Source: Ananas comosus (taxonomy: Eukaryota > Streptophyta > Magnoliopsida > Poales > Bromeliaceae). Taken from it: DNA of 64,000 bases. The position numbers were made by a program, and so were the translations under genes. The DNA is taken from positions 909,532 through 973,531 of the forward strand of contig NC_033631.1 of NCBI RefSeq assembly GCF_001540865.1. The letters run 5' to 3'. The notes below the pieces were generated by a model. The model saw only the letters and a list, made by a program, of their open reading frames with translations, was not told the origin of the DNA and searched no databases. Each line of letters starts with the position of its first letter. Position 1 is the stretch's first letter. Positions 21,090 to 31,553 of this stretch are shown here, piece after piece.

Positions 21090-21633
21090 GAGTGAGGCTA
21101 CTATGCTATCGGAAGTACGGAGCCTTCCGTGCTTCCAGCTCGTTTTCGATATTGCGACTTTCGAATCGTCGATCGGCTCCGTTAAACTTGATCTAGAGTA
21201 TTTGAAGTACATAGAAAATAAATTTTATGATTTTACGATATCATTTGCCTAGTGAACGAAGGGGCTCAAAATCAACGGCTGAAAATAAAAATCTTACAAA
21301 TATGTTATATATTAACATTTAAAATTTAAATCAAAGTATTGATCTTATTTTATAATAGTATAAAGAATTTTCTATCAAAATTTCAACGTGATTTGGATAT
21401 TTGTACACCGTTAAACTTGCAAACGGCTCACTACGGCCATTGAAATTTGTTGATTTTGAGCCGATTCGATCACTAGGCAAATGATATCGAAAAATAATAA
21501 AATTTATTTTCTAGGTACTCTAAATACTCTAGATCAATTTAACGGAGCTGATCGACGATTCGAAAGTCGCATACATCGAAAACGAGCTGGAAGCACGGAA
21601 GGCTCGTACTTTCGAGAGCATAGTAGCCTCACT
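21090..21633. mobile_element. Foldback MITE in a (TA)n tract, family M1
   Basis: The left end gagtgaggctactatgctat and the right end (atagcatagtagcctcact) are inverted copies, with arms of about 190 bp that include cgactttcgaatcgtcgatc. Both sides border (TA)n. The matching site in the right array half (61,190-61,210) has only the TA tract. A second copy is at 37,158-37,700. Confidence 0.85.
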
Positions 21634-21640
21634 TATATAT

Positions 21641-21672
<32 letters not shown>

Positions 21673-22165
21673 ATAAGATTATATTATTTAGGGGGTTATT
21701 TGAGAGAAGTGGTAAAGTGCCGGGAGTGTTTTATAATTAATTTTTTTTTTATGATAGAGAAAATATTCTGTCCAACTCTATTTTATTGTGATACATTATT
21801 TAAAAACAGCACACATGCCTCTTTTATATCTTAGAAAAATGCTACTTATTAACCTATAAATAGATCTAAATCTTACACCTTTCGCATCCATCCTAAGATC
21901 GATTCACAAAACTCATTTTAGTTTTAGTATATAAAAAAAATAGTTAATAAGATTGGTGGAGGATGGCCAACCAATGCTACACAATCACGTAGACAACATT
22001 TTCTACGTAACTCGGCTCAGCTCAACCTAATCCTTTACCAGTAAGCATGATGCTCGCACGTCTCTTTTGGCTTCGCTTTCGAGTTTCGACACATAATGGC
22101 CTACTCAAATGAAACGCCCCTTAGCAGTCATATATATATCTCATAGAGGATGTTAGAGAAATGCG
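21634..22165. repeat. AGP-array spacer
   Basis: Array DNA matched by 61,225-61,413, 61,854-61,986 and 62,983-63,060. No genes. The corresponding right-hand DNA is split by an LTR and a hAT element that are absent here. Confidence 0.7.
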
Positions 22166-22170
22166 GGTGG

Positions 22171-22549
22171 TGTTGGATGTGGCCCACGTGATTTATTCAA
22201 AACGATCTATAAAGATACAATCGGTTTATTCAAGTCGATCTATAAAGATACGGTAGATCGAACGGTTAGGGTGTATTTCGATACGTCCTTGATGGACGGA
22301 CGTGATTTAACATCCTTACATTAAGTTGTATATAAATATAATATATGGGAGTCACGGTCGGTCTAATCCTAACTCAATTTTCTGTGACGGCTTCATCTTC
22401 GGGAATAAGAGAATTAGACTCGAAACGTTCCGTTTTCTTGCAGATTGCGAACGAGAACGAACCACGAGCAAAAATTACACCTACAAATCGGGTACAAAAA
22501 TCGAAATCATGACAGAAGGTACGATTTAGTTTCTAATAAAGTTTCAACA
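22171..22549 (+). mobile_element. Probable solo LTR, 379 bp
   Basis: Begins TGTTGGATGTGGCCCACGTG and ends GTTTCAACA. Flanks are GGTGG (22,166-22,170) and GGCGG (22,550-22,554), 4 of 5. A TATA-like tatataaata lies near 22,330. The paralogous sequences at 19,410-19,440 and 27,720-27,740 lack it. Confidence 0.62.
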
Positions 22550-22629
22550 GGCGGAGCTTCTTAGACTTAGAGATAACAACTAGAGGATAAGAGACCTTAC
22601 TCTACTCTCTGCTACGTACGTGGTGGGCG

Positions 22630-23782
22630 CACTACTAGAAAATTAGTCATTAGCGGCATTTATTTTTGCTGCTAAATGATCAACAAATGCTGCTAAAAGT
22701 TTTAGCAGCATATGACACCAAATGCTGCATATGCCAATGTTGCTAAAAGTATTAGCAGCATTAATTATAAATGCCGCCAATATAAATCAATTAGTGTCAT
22801 TAGGAATATGCCGCTAAAAGAGATTAAATACAAGTTTTAAATTGTTTATTAGCGGCACATAAATAATATGCCGTTAATACAAATATCTGATTTTAGACAT
22901 TAAAATTTTAAATTTGTAATTTTATTTTATATTTAATTTTTTTGAGATGCTACCCGCTTAATTATTTCTTTTTGTCTTAAACTTTGCTGGAAATGTGAAT
23001 CAACTAGGTTTCGAACTTGAGACCTCGAGTACCAACAACCAAGCCCTTTGCCACTTGCGCTAGCGACTATTAGTTATGTATATTTTAATTTTTTATATTT
23101 TAAGTCTTCTATTTTAAAATTTTAAAATTTTAATTTTAAAATTTAAATACTAAATTTAAATTTTTAATTTTGAAATATGAAATTTTAAGTTTCAAAATTA
23201 AGAGTTTTAAATTTGAAATTTGAAATTTAAAATAAATTTTAAATTTTAAATTTTAAAAATTATATGTTTCGAATTTTAAACTTTAATTTTAAAATTTTTA
23301 ATTCTAAATAAAAAAGTAATATATTAATAATTATATATTAATTAGTAATGATATTTAGTAACAAGTGCTGCTAGTTTATTATATTTAGCAGCATTCACTA
23401 ATTTATGCTGCTAATTTATCTTATTTTGCAACATTAATAGCTAAATAATTAAATCTAGCGGCAATTATCATGTAATGCTGCTAAATATATTAATTGACAT
23501 GATTTAAATAAATATTACGGAGCAAAAATATTGCGGGATTTAGCAATAAGTGTTGCTACTTTATTACATTTTGTGTCATTTTTTATAAAATGCCGGAAAC
23601 TTTGGCGGCATTTACTAATTTATGCTGCTAATTTATTCTATTTTGCAATATTAATAGTAAATTGCTGCTAAATTATTTAATTTAGCGGCATTTATCAAGT
23701 AATACCGTTAAATATATTAATTAGCGTTATTTAAATAAATGCTGCGGAGTAAATGCCGCTAAATCATAAATTTGTAGTAGAG
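22630..23782. mobile_element. CACTA-type non-autonomous element, 1,153 bp, TSD GCG
   Basis: Starts CACTACTAGAAAATTAG and ends with an inverted, slightly decayed counterpart (aaatttgtagtag). GCG flanks it at 22,627-22,629 and 23,783-23,785, and the array paralogues at 19,495, 28,140 and 59,255 are uninterrupted. Subterminal zones hold many copies of tgctgctaaa and gcggcattt in both orientations, typical of CACTA subterminal repeats. The core is AT-rich with runs of aaatttaaaatt. It contains a nested SINE. Confidence 0.85.
22939..23073 (-). mobile_element. Decayed SINE nested in the CACTA element
   Basis: Minus-strand copy: tail gctacccgctta at the left, B box complement ggtttcgaac, and head gcgctagcgac at the right. 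More diverged than the other copies. Confidence 0.75.
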
Positions 23783-23920
23783 GCGATTTGGAACGAGAGG
23801 GGCAATGTGATATTTAGAGATAGAAGTATCAGGCTATCAGCCCGATACTTGTCCTACAGAGTATTCGTCATCTTTTGATTTCGAGGAGGCGCACTGCCCC
23901 TATGCCTCTTCTTGGGGCAA

Positions 23921-23957
<37 letters not shown>

Positions 23958-24362
23958 CCGGAGCTTTAACTTGTCTCTATCTGCTAAGTTTATTTTCTCT
24001 AACGAATAAAACAGATAATTTATTATCTATCTTTTTTCTTAAAAGAAAACAAATTGCATTAGTTAGGGTGCAAAATGAAGAAGAAGAATGAATCAATCAT
24101 CCAATACATTGTAAAGTTGTTTACAGCATAGCCAACATGTTTATAATTAATCGAACTTTACATCAACTGTATACATATTTATTGAATCATTTGATACAAC
24201 AAATTCGTTTGGATGGAGAATGAAGGTGACAAATGAATTAACTGTTCAATTTATTGACTAAAAAAGGAAAAAAGAAAAGAAAAGAAAAGAAGAACAAGCA
24301 ATACACAAGCTATATATACGTGCATTCATGAATCTCACGTCGAAGTAGTGACATTAATAATG

Positions 24363-24563
24363 CTAATGAACGAAGTAGGTGACGAGGAGAGCAACAAGCA
24401 TGAGAACATAAGCAATCCCTTGATCGATCGCGTTGCCGTCGATCCGATGTTTTTGTACCACCGCTGCCGCCGCAGCCTCCTCGTGGCCGTGCGCGAGCTG
24501 CGTGAACCCCGACATGAACGCAACCGCGATGATGAACAGCGCGTACGCTCTCATCGAACTCAT
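24363..24563 (-). CDS. Arabinogalactan peptide, copy 2
   Basis: Predicted 66-residue precursor: signal peptide (ALFIIAVAFMSGFTQLAHG), a mature stretch EEAAAAAVVQKHRIDGN with no Pro at all, and the GPI-type tail AIDQGIAYVLMLVALLVTYF. The lack of Pro means no classical hydroxyproline glycosylation site can be seen. The start is the ATG at 24,563, as in the copy at 28,862-29,062. Immediately upstream an N at 24,594 precedes a second copy of the 5' end (24,595-24,683), so the promoter joined here may belong to another allele or paralogue. Confidence 0.86.
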   Translation of the reverse strand: MSSMRAYALFIIAVAFMSGFTQLAHGHEEAAAAAVVQKHRIDGNAIDQGIAYVLMLVALLVTYFVH

Positions 24564-24593
24564 ATTCCAATATCTCTCAAGAATTACTAAGGC

Positions 24594-24720
24594 NGCTTCC
24601 GCGTGGCCGTGCACGAATTGCGTGAACCCCGACATGAACGCAACCGCGATGATGAACAGCGCGTACGCTCTCATCGAACTCATATTCCAATATCTCTCAA
24701 GAATTACTAAGGCTTATAAT
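24594..24720 (-). pseudogene. Duplicated AGP 5' end at a single-N join
   Basis: 24,595-24,720 repeats 24,478-24,593 with a few changes (cacgaattgcgt for cgcgagctgcgt). It encodes just the signal peptide and the first mature residues of an AGP (to HGHAEA). Position at an N and near-identity of flanks suggest two overlapping contigs placed side by side. Confidence 0.8.
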
Positions 24721-24798
24721 GTTTGTAGCTAGCTCGGTGTGTGTGTGGTGGGAGTAGCAGTTGTTGTTGTGGTCCAGAGGGTTTGGTATGTAGGGGTG

Positions 24799-24806
24799 TA
24801 TTTATA
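24799..24806 (-). promoter_or_regulatory. TATA box upstream of AGP copy 2
   Basis: TATAAATA on the minus strand in the conserved TATAAATACACCC block, 116 bp from the duplicated ATG at 24,683. A (GT)n microsatellite (24,812-24,877) lies just upstream. Confidence 0.72.
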
Positions 24807-24807
24807 G

Positions 24808-24879
<72 letters not shown>

Positions 24880-24899
24880 AGGAAGGGTGCTTTGGGAAT

Positions 24900-25050
24900 G
24901 GAGTGAGGGATACGAATTTGGAAGCCGGCCGTTGACCCGGAGAACGCGGATGGCGGAAAAAATTAGGGTTTCAAAGTAACGGTCAAATGAGGGGTCAAAA
25001 GGGAGAGGAAAACAAAAAGAAGGTTCCTTGCCGTTGGATCTCATGATCAG
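24900..25050 (-). promoter_or_regulatory. Conserved upstream module, AGP copy 2
   Basis: Contains gccggccgttgacccgga, ggcggaaaaaattagggttt (telo-box intact, E2F-like site altered to GGCGGAAA) and ggttccttgccgttggatct. Alignable to the same block at 17,940, 20,401, 57,130 and 60,050. Confidence 0.6.
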
Positions 25051-25136
25051 TGTTTTATACGTGGGGTGAATATTATTAAATTTAAAAGTATTTAACATCG
25101 TTCTCTATCATGTTAAACTTTTAGTAATAAATAATA

Positions 25137-25638
25137 GGGGCAATTGCTTATATACTCCTGGAAAGTTTTCGACTTTTTGATTTACCTTTCTTAGAAGGTT
25201 AATATTGAAAATACCCTTTTTGCGTTCCAATCTATTTCTAATATACCCTAGAGTTAAAATCTGTTAATGAACTCCGTCATTTCTGTGAAATTACTATTTT
25301 ACCATTTCAAATATACCCTTCTACCATCACCGACTTTTCTTATATATTTGCCCTTAAGTTAGGGGCACAAAAAGTATTTTGCTTTTTGATCTTTTCAAAT
25401 ATACTCTTCTACCATCACCAACGTTTCTTATTTGTCCTTAAGTTAAGGGTAAAAATGGTATTTTATTTTTTTTAAACTGTGGTAGATATTTAACTCACGT
25501 TTAACCTAAGTTAACTTAACGGGTAGTAACTGCAGGAATACTTTGAAATAACGGAGGAACATATGATATTGGAAAGAAAAAAAAAAGGGATAAATGAGAC
25601 ATTTTCGAAGTTTTAAGAGGTATATAGGTAATTATCCC
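25137..25638. mobile_element. MITE with perfect 9-bp TSD, family Y
   Basis: Starts GGGGCAATTGCTTATATACT and ends with the inverted form (tatataggtaattatccc). TAAATAATA flanks both sides (25,128-25,136 and 25,639-25,647). The paralogous DNA near 20,600 is unoccupied. Relatives lie at 39,179-39,836 and 47,737-48,186, with a fragment at about 42,790-42,945. Confidence 0.88.
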
Positions 25639-25799
25639 TAAATAATAATTATTTCATATTATTTAACAAATATGAGCCGTAGATAAACCTGCAATCCTCT
25701 CGGCTACTTACAATCCGGCCGTTGGATGCCATGAACACCTGCTATACCATGTTTTTTAGGTGTAATTATAAGAACCTTGCAGCTTTTCTCGTGGGTCTA

Positions 25800-25921
25800 A
25801 TTTTTTTTTTTTTTTTTGAGAGATAGGTAGCACGCTACCTACTTCGTTTATTTTATTTTAGAAATAAATTTAGCTGAAAATATGAATCATGCAACTCGGA
25901 TACGAAGTTGGGACCTCGTGT
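25800..25921 (-). mobile_element. SINE, 5'-truncated, minus strand
   Basis: Poly-T, then gagagataggtagcacgctac, cttcgtttatttt and the complement of the B-box region. The tRNA head is missing. Confidence 0.82.
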
Positions 25922-26265
25922 CCTTGCTATTAACACTGCCATCAAAAGTTAACAGAATCTCCAAATTATTAAGTCTATTTGATACAAGGCTAAAGTATAG
26001 CGTTGACATCATTTAAATTTTTCTCTATTTAGGGGGTAAATTGAGACAAAAGGTAAAGTCGAGGGAGAGTTTTATACTTGAATCTTATTTCCCATAGAGA
26101 AAATATTCTGTCCAACATCATTTTATTATGATACGCACATTTGAAAACAACACACACGCCTCTTTTATATCGATCTTAATTAGGAAAATACTACCTGTGA
26201 ACTTGTATATATAGAGATCTAAATCTTGCCCCTCCTGTATCTATCCTAAGATTCAGAAAGCTTTT
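25922..26265. repeat. AGP-array spacer
   Basis: Non-coding array DNA similar to 18,440-18,700 and 21,700-21,920. No gene seen. Confidence 0.6.
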
Positions 26266-26668
26266 TGTTACGACAAACGTATAAATTGAAACGAAAAATG
26301 ACGAACACAAAATAAACAAAGTACAAACAGAAATAAAAGAAACACACAAATTTACGTGGAAAATCCTTTGTAGGAAAAAACCAAAGACGAGGAAGGAGAA
26401 AACTTCACTATCGAAATACAATGTTCGAGTACAACCAACCACGATCTGTCGCCTCTAGGGTAAAAATGAAAAGGAAACTCTTAACGGTTTCGGATCCGAT
26501 CCGTACCGAAAAGGAAACTCTTAACGGGCTCGGGCCGACACCGCTATCCACCACAGACATTCATTTTTCCTTCACAATTTGATTTTTCAAATTGGTCGCA
26601 CTACGAAACTATCGACGAGTCGAAATTCCGAACTGAAGTCGATTATCAATTTCGAGTCACATCTAACA
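26266..26668 (-). mobile_element. Solo LTR, about 403 bp
   Basis: On the minus strand it starts TGTTAGATGTGACTCGAAAT and ends CGTAACA. It matches the plus-strand LTR at 61,414-61,853. The flanks CTTTT and CTCTT match at 4 of 5, and array copies such as 18,670-18,700 lack it. No internal region or second LTR is present. Confidence 0.72.
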
Positions 26669-27181
26669 CTCTTTTTAGTTTTAGTATATAAAAAAGCTAA
26701 TAAGAATAGTGGACGACGGCCAACCAATGCTACAGTTAAATCTTTGTATAATTTTATTACGGATGGAGGACTGGGAGATCCCTTAACCTCACAAATCTGG
26801 AGATCGAAATATGCTGGAATGGTAAAAATGAAAGTCTGTATATGGCTACTACTGAGAAATAGAATTGTTACTTTAGTCAATCTTCAAAAGTGTGGTTAAT
26901 TGGCTCAAAAAGCAGTGCCAATAATCTTGAAACTTGTGATTACCTTTTGTTTAATTGCATATACTTTTTGTATGATCGTTGGCGCCAACTCAGCCTTCCG
27001 TCACTTTGAATATAGTTCGGCCCAATCCGGCCTTATAACAAGCTAACTTAGTCTCGTCCAACAAGGCAAGATGCTAGTCCTTCAAAGCATGCGAAAATCA
27101 ACTCCTTGACCTATGACTCTAATAGGTACCACTAGTGGGATTGTTTGTGCTAACCATTAATTCTAAAAACTCGACCTATTA

Positions 27182-27448
27182 TGTAGTGTTCCAAGAAATT
27201 TAACTACCGAAACGATTACAGTTTCGACGGCTCGTCGACATTTCTCATGAATGTTAGGATGAGTTAGAAATGTTTGGACGTGAAATTGACGTCACAAACA
27301 AAGTGAAATAGAAATTATAGCTTTGTTACTCTCTAATAATTGTTCTCGTACTGTTTATAGGTACTTCTAGTTGATTCGTCAAGGCTTCTTATGTATGCAG
27401 AGAATTTGTTGGTGAGCCTGGATGAAGTTGGAACCCGGGGGTGTGACA
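27182..27448 (+). mobile_element. Small solo LTR, TSD TATTA
   Basis: Begins TGTAGTGTTCC and ends GGGGGTGTGACA. TATTA flanks both sides (27,177-27,181 and 27,449-27,453). The array copies near 19,140 and 58,905 show the site unoccupied (acctattagaa). Confidence 0.75.
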
Positions 27449-27739
27449 TATTAGAAGGATACAACGAATTCAATTAAGACACGCAAACACAACGTCCATA
27501 GGTCTCGATTGTGACTTGATCTTACTTGGCCTCTTGTCACTTCGAACATGACTTAGGCTAGCCAGGCCTCTTGTCATTTCCAAAGTAACTCGGCCCAACC
27601 TCATATTTTATTGATACATACATAAGATGCTGGTCCCTTTAGGCTTCACTTTTGACACCTAATCGTTTGCTCCGATGAACCACCCCTTAGCACTCATCTC
27701 ATAGAGGGCGTTAGAGGAATATGAGCGGAGAAGCTCACA

Positions 27740-28071
27740 TTTTTTTTTTTTTTGAGGAAAAGGTAGCATATTATTTGCTTCATTTATTAGAAGAATGAAC
27801 TAGACTTTAGGGGTGACGTAATAAACCTCGGTTGAAAAAAAAAAAACATCATTTCCACAGGGACAGGTTTAGAGTTTATTGTTTAGATTAGGAAGTAACT
27901 ACTTAGCTACTTAATCGGGAGGATTTCCTCCCATAAGACATCAAGTATCTGATCTTATTGACCGCTGACAGAGGGTCCGCATTAGTCTTGCTAAAAGTCA
28001 CACAATTTCTGACATTCCAGATGACCCACCAGCAGGCTATCAGTTCAGTCAGTCTAGTATGAGTTGGTTGT
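27740..28071 (-). mobile_element. 5'-truncated L1-type LINE with 13-bp TSD
   Basis: The minus strand encodes the last residues of an L1-type ORF2 (LIACWWVIWNVRNCVTFSKT), then a 3' UTR ending in aataaatgaagcaaataata, tgctacc and an A-run. GGAGAAGCTCACA (27,727-27,739) and GGAGAAGTTCACA (28,072-28,084) flank it. Its tail resembles the SINE tail. Confidence 0.88.
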
Positions 28072-28289
28072 GGAGAAGTTCACACTTAGATATAATTACA
28101 ACTAGAGGCTAAGAGGCCTTACGCTACTATCATCTATGTGGTGGGTGATTGGGAACAAGAAGGGCTATGTGATATTCAGAGATAGAAGTACAAGCCCAAC
28201 TCTTGTCCGAGAGAGTATTCCTCATCTTTGATTTCGTGGGAGGTGCACCGCCACTAAGCCTCTTGAGGCAAATTTTTTTTTTTCTGACT

Positions 28290-28403
28290 TTTGTTTTTTT
28301 TTTTGTCTTTTTCTAGTGGACTAGATTGTCTTCACTAACGCAGCTAAGTTTATTTTCTCAATGAATAAAGCACATAACTTATTATTTATTTTTTTAAAAA
28401 ATN

Positions 28404-28437
<34 letters not shown>

Positions 28438-28540
28438 CTAGTGGACTAGATTGTCTTCACTAACGCAGCTAAGTTTATTTTCTCAATGAATAAAGCACAT
28501 AACTTATTATTTATTTTTTTAAAAAATAAAAACAAATTGC
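28290..28540. other. Tail duplicated around a single N
   Basis: About 90 bases ending at 28,402 (ctagtggactagattgtctt onward) are repeated without visible change at 28,438-28,527, separated by N (28,403) and a T-run. Probably an unmerged contig overlap at a homopolymer. Confidence 0.8.
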
Positions 28541-28861
28541 ATTGGTTGGAGTGCAAAGAGAAGAAGATGAATGAATCAACCATCCAATACTTTGCCTAAA
28601 AGGGAGTGAAAACAAATTATTTAATAGCTTACAGTATAACCAACATGTTTATTAATCAAACTTAATTTACATCAACTGTGTACATATTTATTGAATCATT
28701 GATACAACAAATTCGTTTGGATAGAGAATGAAGGAGATGGATGAATTATCTGCTCAATTCATTGACTAAAATAGTAAAAAAAATAAAAAAGAACAAGCAA
28801 TGCACAACCTATATATACGTGCATGCATGAATCTCACGTCCAAGTAGTGATATTAACAATA

Positions 28862-29062
28862 CTAATGAACGAAGTAGGTGACGAGGAGAGCAACAAGCAT
28901 GAGAACATAAGCAATCCCTTGATCGATCGCGTTGCCGTTGATCCAATGTTTTGGTAGCGCCGCCGCCGCCGCAGCCTCTGCGTGGCCATGCGCGAGCTGT
29001 GTGAACCCCGACATGAACGCAACCGCGATGATGAACAGCGCGTACGCTCTCATTGAACTCAT
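28862..29062 (-). CDS. Arabinogalactan peptide, copy 3
   Basis: Predicted 66-residue precursor with signal peptide (to about AHG), mature part HAEAAAAAALPKHWINGN with one Pro, and the conserved tail AIDQGIAYVLMLVALLVTYF for GPI attachment. Intact single exon with a TATA box at 29,197-29,204. Asp in the usual HRIDGN segment is replaced (HWINGN), which could alter the GPI attachment site region. Its promoter diverges from the other copies beyond 29,345, losing the telo-box. Confidence 0.9.
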   Translation of the reverse strand: MSSMRAYALFIIAVAFMSGFTQLAHGHAEAAAAAALPKHWINGNAIDQGIAYVLMLVALLVTYFVH

Positions 29063-29196
29063 ATTCCAATATCTCTCAAGAATTACTAAAGTTTAATTAT
29101 ATATAGTTTTGAAGCTCAGCGAGAGGATTAATGGAGAGGGAGGAGTAGTAGTTGTTGTTGTGGTGGTGGTGGAGAGGGGTTGGTACGTAGAGGGTG

Positions 29197-29204
29197 TATT
29201 TATA
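29197..29204 (-). promoter_or_regulatory. TATA box, AGP copy 3
   Basis: TATAAATA on the minus strand, 135 bp upstream of the ATG, in the shared TATAAATACACCC block. Confidence 0.72.
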
Positions 29205-29437
29205 GTAATGTATTTTGTTTTGTTTTCTTATTTATTTTTATGGGTTTTTTTTTGAAAAAAAATAAATTAAGGAATGTGTTTGGGATTGGAGTGAGGGATA
29301 CGAAGTGGAAGCCGGCCGTTGACTGGAGGAATTAACGCGGACGGCAGGAAGCGCGGGAGAAAGTGGGGGCGGGCAGTCCTAGGAATGCGAATGCGGCGAA
29401 GCCAGAATTTAAAATTTAGAAAATCATAATTTAAATT

Positions 29438-29801
29438 GGGTAAATTTTAAATATTACTTATGTGGTATTGTATTTTCTCACTTTACTATCCTATGATTTA
29501 AAGTGTATCAATTTGGTATCCTGTGGTTTTATTTTTCTCTTTTCGTCAGCCCCTCCGTTAACTTTTCGTTAAATTATATATAAAAAATTTCAGATATTAA
29601 TTTCACCTATAATTTATCGAATATTCACTTTAGTGCCCTTTAGTTTTAACTTTGTCATTGATTTAATGAAAGAAATTTAGTATAGGGGATAACAAAAAGA
29701 AAAAAAATAAAACCATAGGATACGAAATTGATACACTTTAAACCACAGAGTACTAAAGTGAGAAAATACGAAACCACAGAGATGATATTTAATGTTTTTC
29801 T
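29438..29801. mobile_element. Foldback MITE with 9-bp TSD (Mutator-like)
   Basis: The arms are inverted copies (tttaaagtgtatcaatttgg against its complement near 29,725). ATTTAAATT flanks both ends (29,429-29,437 and 29,802-29,810), although the AT-rich context weakens this. Confidence 0.7.
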
Positions 29802-29944
29802 ATTTAAATTTAATAGAAAAAAATTTGATCTCAGATAATAAGCAAAAGCGTCGACAATGTGCTCAAAGAGAGGAGTAGGGCTAGAGGTGGTGAAGGGAAT
29901 GGGCCGAAGACTGAGGGGTCCAAACGAAAAATTTGGAGCACAAG

Positions 29945-30229
29945 TGTCACGCCCCGGGTTAAACATTCCCCGGGCACGCCGACAAATCCGCCGTATACAA
30001 AGAAATTTTTCCTGTATACGAAGCGATAGCTGTACCTGTAAATCAAACACTACTACGAACAGTAGTAGAGAGCTGCTAGAGAAAACAAAGTTTCATATAC
30101 ATAGTTCAGATCCAAAANGTTGCACGGAGTCCGTTTTGCGCCTATTTGACGCCAACGCGACTCGGACTTGTCCCGACACTCTCCAGAGCTGTCGACAAGC
30201 CTCCACAGTCAAACACCAGGGATCTCACA
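29945..30229 (-). mobile_element. Internally deleted or mis-joined solo LTR, TSD ACAAG
   Basis: Plus-strand ends are TGTCACGCCCCGG and GGGATCTCACA; ACAAG flanks both sides (29,940-29,944 and 30,230-30,234). The first 170 bp match the LTRs at 49,838 and 52,262 and the last 110 bp match the far end near 52,160-52,200. The middle 2 kb is absent and an N (30,118) sits at the junction, so this may be an assembly collapse of a 2.4 kb LTR. The TATA in the longer copy suggests the LTR reads on the minus strand. Confidence 0.75.
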
Positions 30230-30234
30230 ACAAG

Positions 30235-30477
30235 ATTGTAAAAGAAAATTTTCAAGTTGGCCCCTTAAAACTAAAATTTATGGTGTATGAATATGCAGAT
30301 GAATTAGGTGCATGCAATAATTTTTACTTTGAAACAGTATCAACATGAAATAATTATATTGAAGGTATAGGGACTAAATCAAAATTTTGTTGAAGGTTCA
30401 GCTAGGGTAGGAAACATTGAAATTAAAAGTTTGATGATCAAAATGAAATATGATTTGAAGTTTAGGGACTACTAATT
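30235..30477. other. Non-coding spacer
   Basis: No gene, no repeat that I recognise. Confidence 0.4.
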
Positions 30478-30478
30478 A

Positions 30479-30629
30479 CCAACCGTTCCTACAGCAAGTG
30501 GCAAAAAGTTTGGTGATTGGTACCTGAGTCTCAAGTTCGAATTCTAGTTGATTCATATTTCTAGCTAAATTTATTTTTAAATGAAATAAACGAAACGGGT
30601 AGCGTGCTACCGATCTCTCAAAAAAAAAT
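30479..30629 (+). mobile_element. tRNA-derived SINE, copy 6
   Basis: A-box-like agtggcaaaaag, B box gttcgaattc, tail aacgaaacgggtagcgtgct, then gatctctc and A-run. No clear TSD. Confidence 0.85.
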
Positions 30630-31131
30630 AAAATAAAATATACTTCTGTTATTTGGTACGTTGCGCTATAAATTACAAATGCTCGTAACTCTAGTTTTCC
30701 GAAACAGCATAATTGGCTTCACCTTGAATAGTAACAAAGCCAATTAGGGGAGAGAGAAACAGAAAAAATAATAAAAAATTAACTACATATTGTATCTTTT
30801 TTTCTTCATTTCATGTGCTAGTGTGGAAATTTTTGGTAAAAAAATTTCCAAAAAAGCTATAACTCCAAAGTTATTCGTTTTTTATCACAAATTAACAACA
30901 GTAAAACATAATTTTTATCCGAATTTGAGTTAATTTTTTTTAACTTGAAAATGAATTACATGCAAACAAATAGGATAAAACTAAGGAAAGTTTTTATGTA
31001 CTGCTAATACAATTGAGAAAAACTCAATTATTTCTTATTGCAGTTCTGGGTAGATGAACCTCTTTTGTGGCTGATGGGCCAGGGGTGTTTATTTTTAAAA
31101 TCATTATTTATCATTAGTAATCATACATTTT

Positions 31132-31527
31132 AGGGTAAATTGCATGTTTATTCTCAAACTACGAGGCACGCGACACTTTGATTCTCAAATTTTAATTTAT
31201 TATATAATTTCTGACTCGAATTTTTAAAATTATTACAATTTAGTCTCACAACCTAATTTAGTTAACTAATTAAATATTGACGGATCTATGATATAAAAAA
31301 TTTATGTAATATTGTAATTATTAGAGTACAATCAATCACAATATTATAACATCACTTATATATATATCAATTGTTTGTCAATATTTAATCAACTAAATTA
31401 ACTAGGTTATAGGACTTAATTGCGTCATTTCTGATAGTTTGAGCCAAAATTATAACAAACTAAAGTTTAAGGACCAAAATGTCACCCCCGCCCCATAGTT
31501 TGAAGGGCCAAATGCGCAATTTACCCT
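31132..31527. mobile_element. MITE with AGGGTAAATTGC ends, 396 bp
   Basis: Starts AGGGTAAATTGCATGTTTAT and ends GCGCAATTTACCCT. Subterminal pieces (ctcaaactac against tagtttga) are also inverted. TSD not clear. It ends 27 bp beyond the stop codon of the STIG1-like gene, so it may supply that gene's 3' UTR or poly(A) region. Confidence 0.7.
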
Positions 31528-31553
31528 ATATTTTGCAAGAACCCAAAGCAAAT

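Larger units (their letters stand above)
22555..24045 (+). mobile_element. LINE 3' remnant, array copy b, split by a CACTA element
   Basis: The stretch around 23,786 (gatttggaacgagagg) and the tail cgaataaaacagataattta followed by tatctatc at 24,003-24,035 match the other array LINE remnants. The zf-RVT part is missing. A 1,153-bp CACTA element interrupts it and a T-run lies at 23,926-23,957. Confidence 0.6.
26755..28530 (+). mobile_element. LINE 3' remnant, array copy c, with two nested insertions
   Basis: The frame at 26,760-26,898 reads LTSQIWRSKYAGMVKMKV and then CIWLLLRNRIVT, a zf-RVT start of an L1-type reverse transcriptase. The WWVIWN-type part reappears near 28,138-28,200 and the 3' tail near 28,360 (repeated at 28,480). 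It is interrupted by a solo LTR (27,182-27,448) and by a younger LINE (27,740-28,071, minus). All coding capacity is lost. Confidence 0.7.

Noticed and set aside
24363..24683. 106-residue fused AGP frame containing an unknown residue
   Set aside because: It reads through an N that joins two overlapping copies; the real gene is 24,363-24,563.
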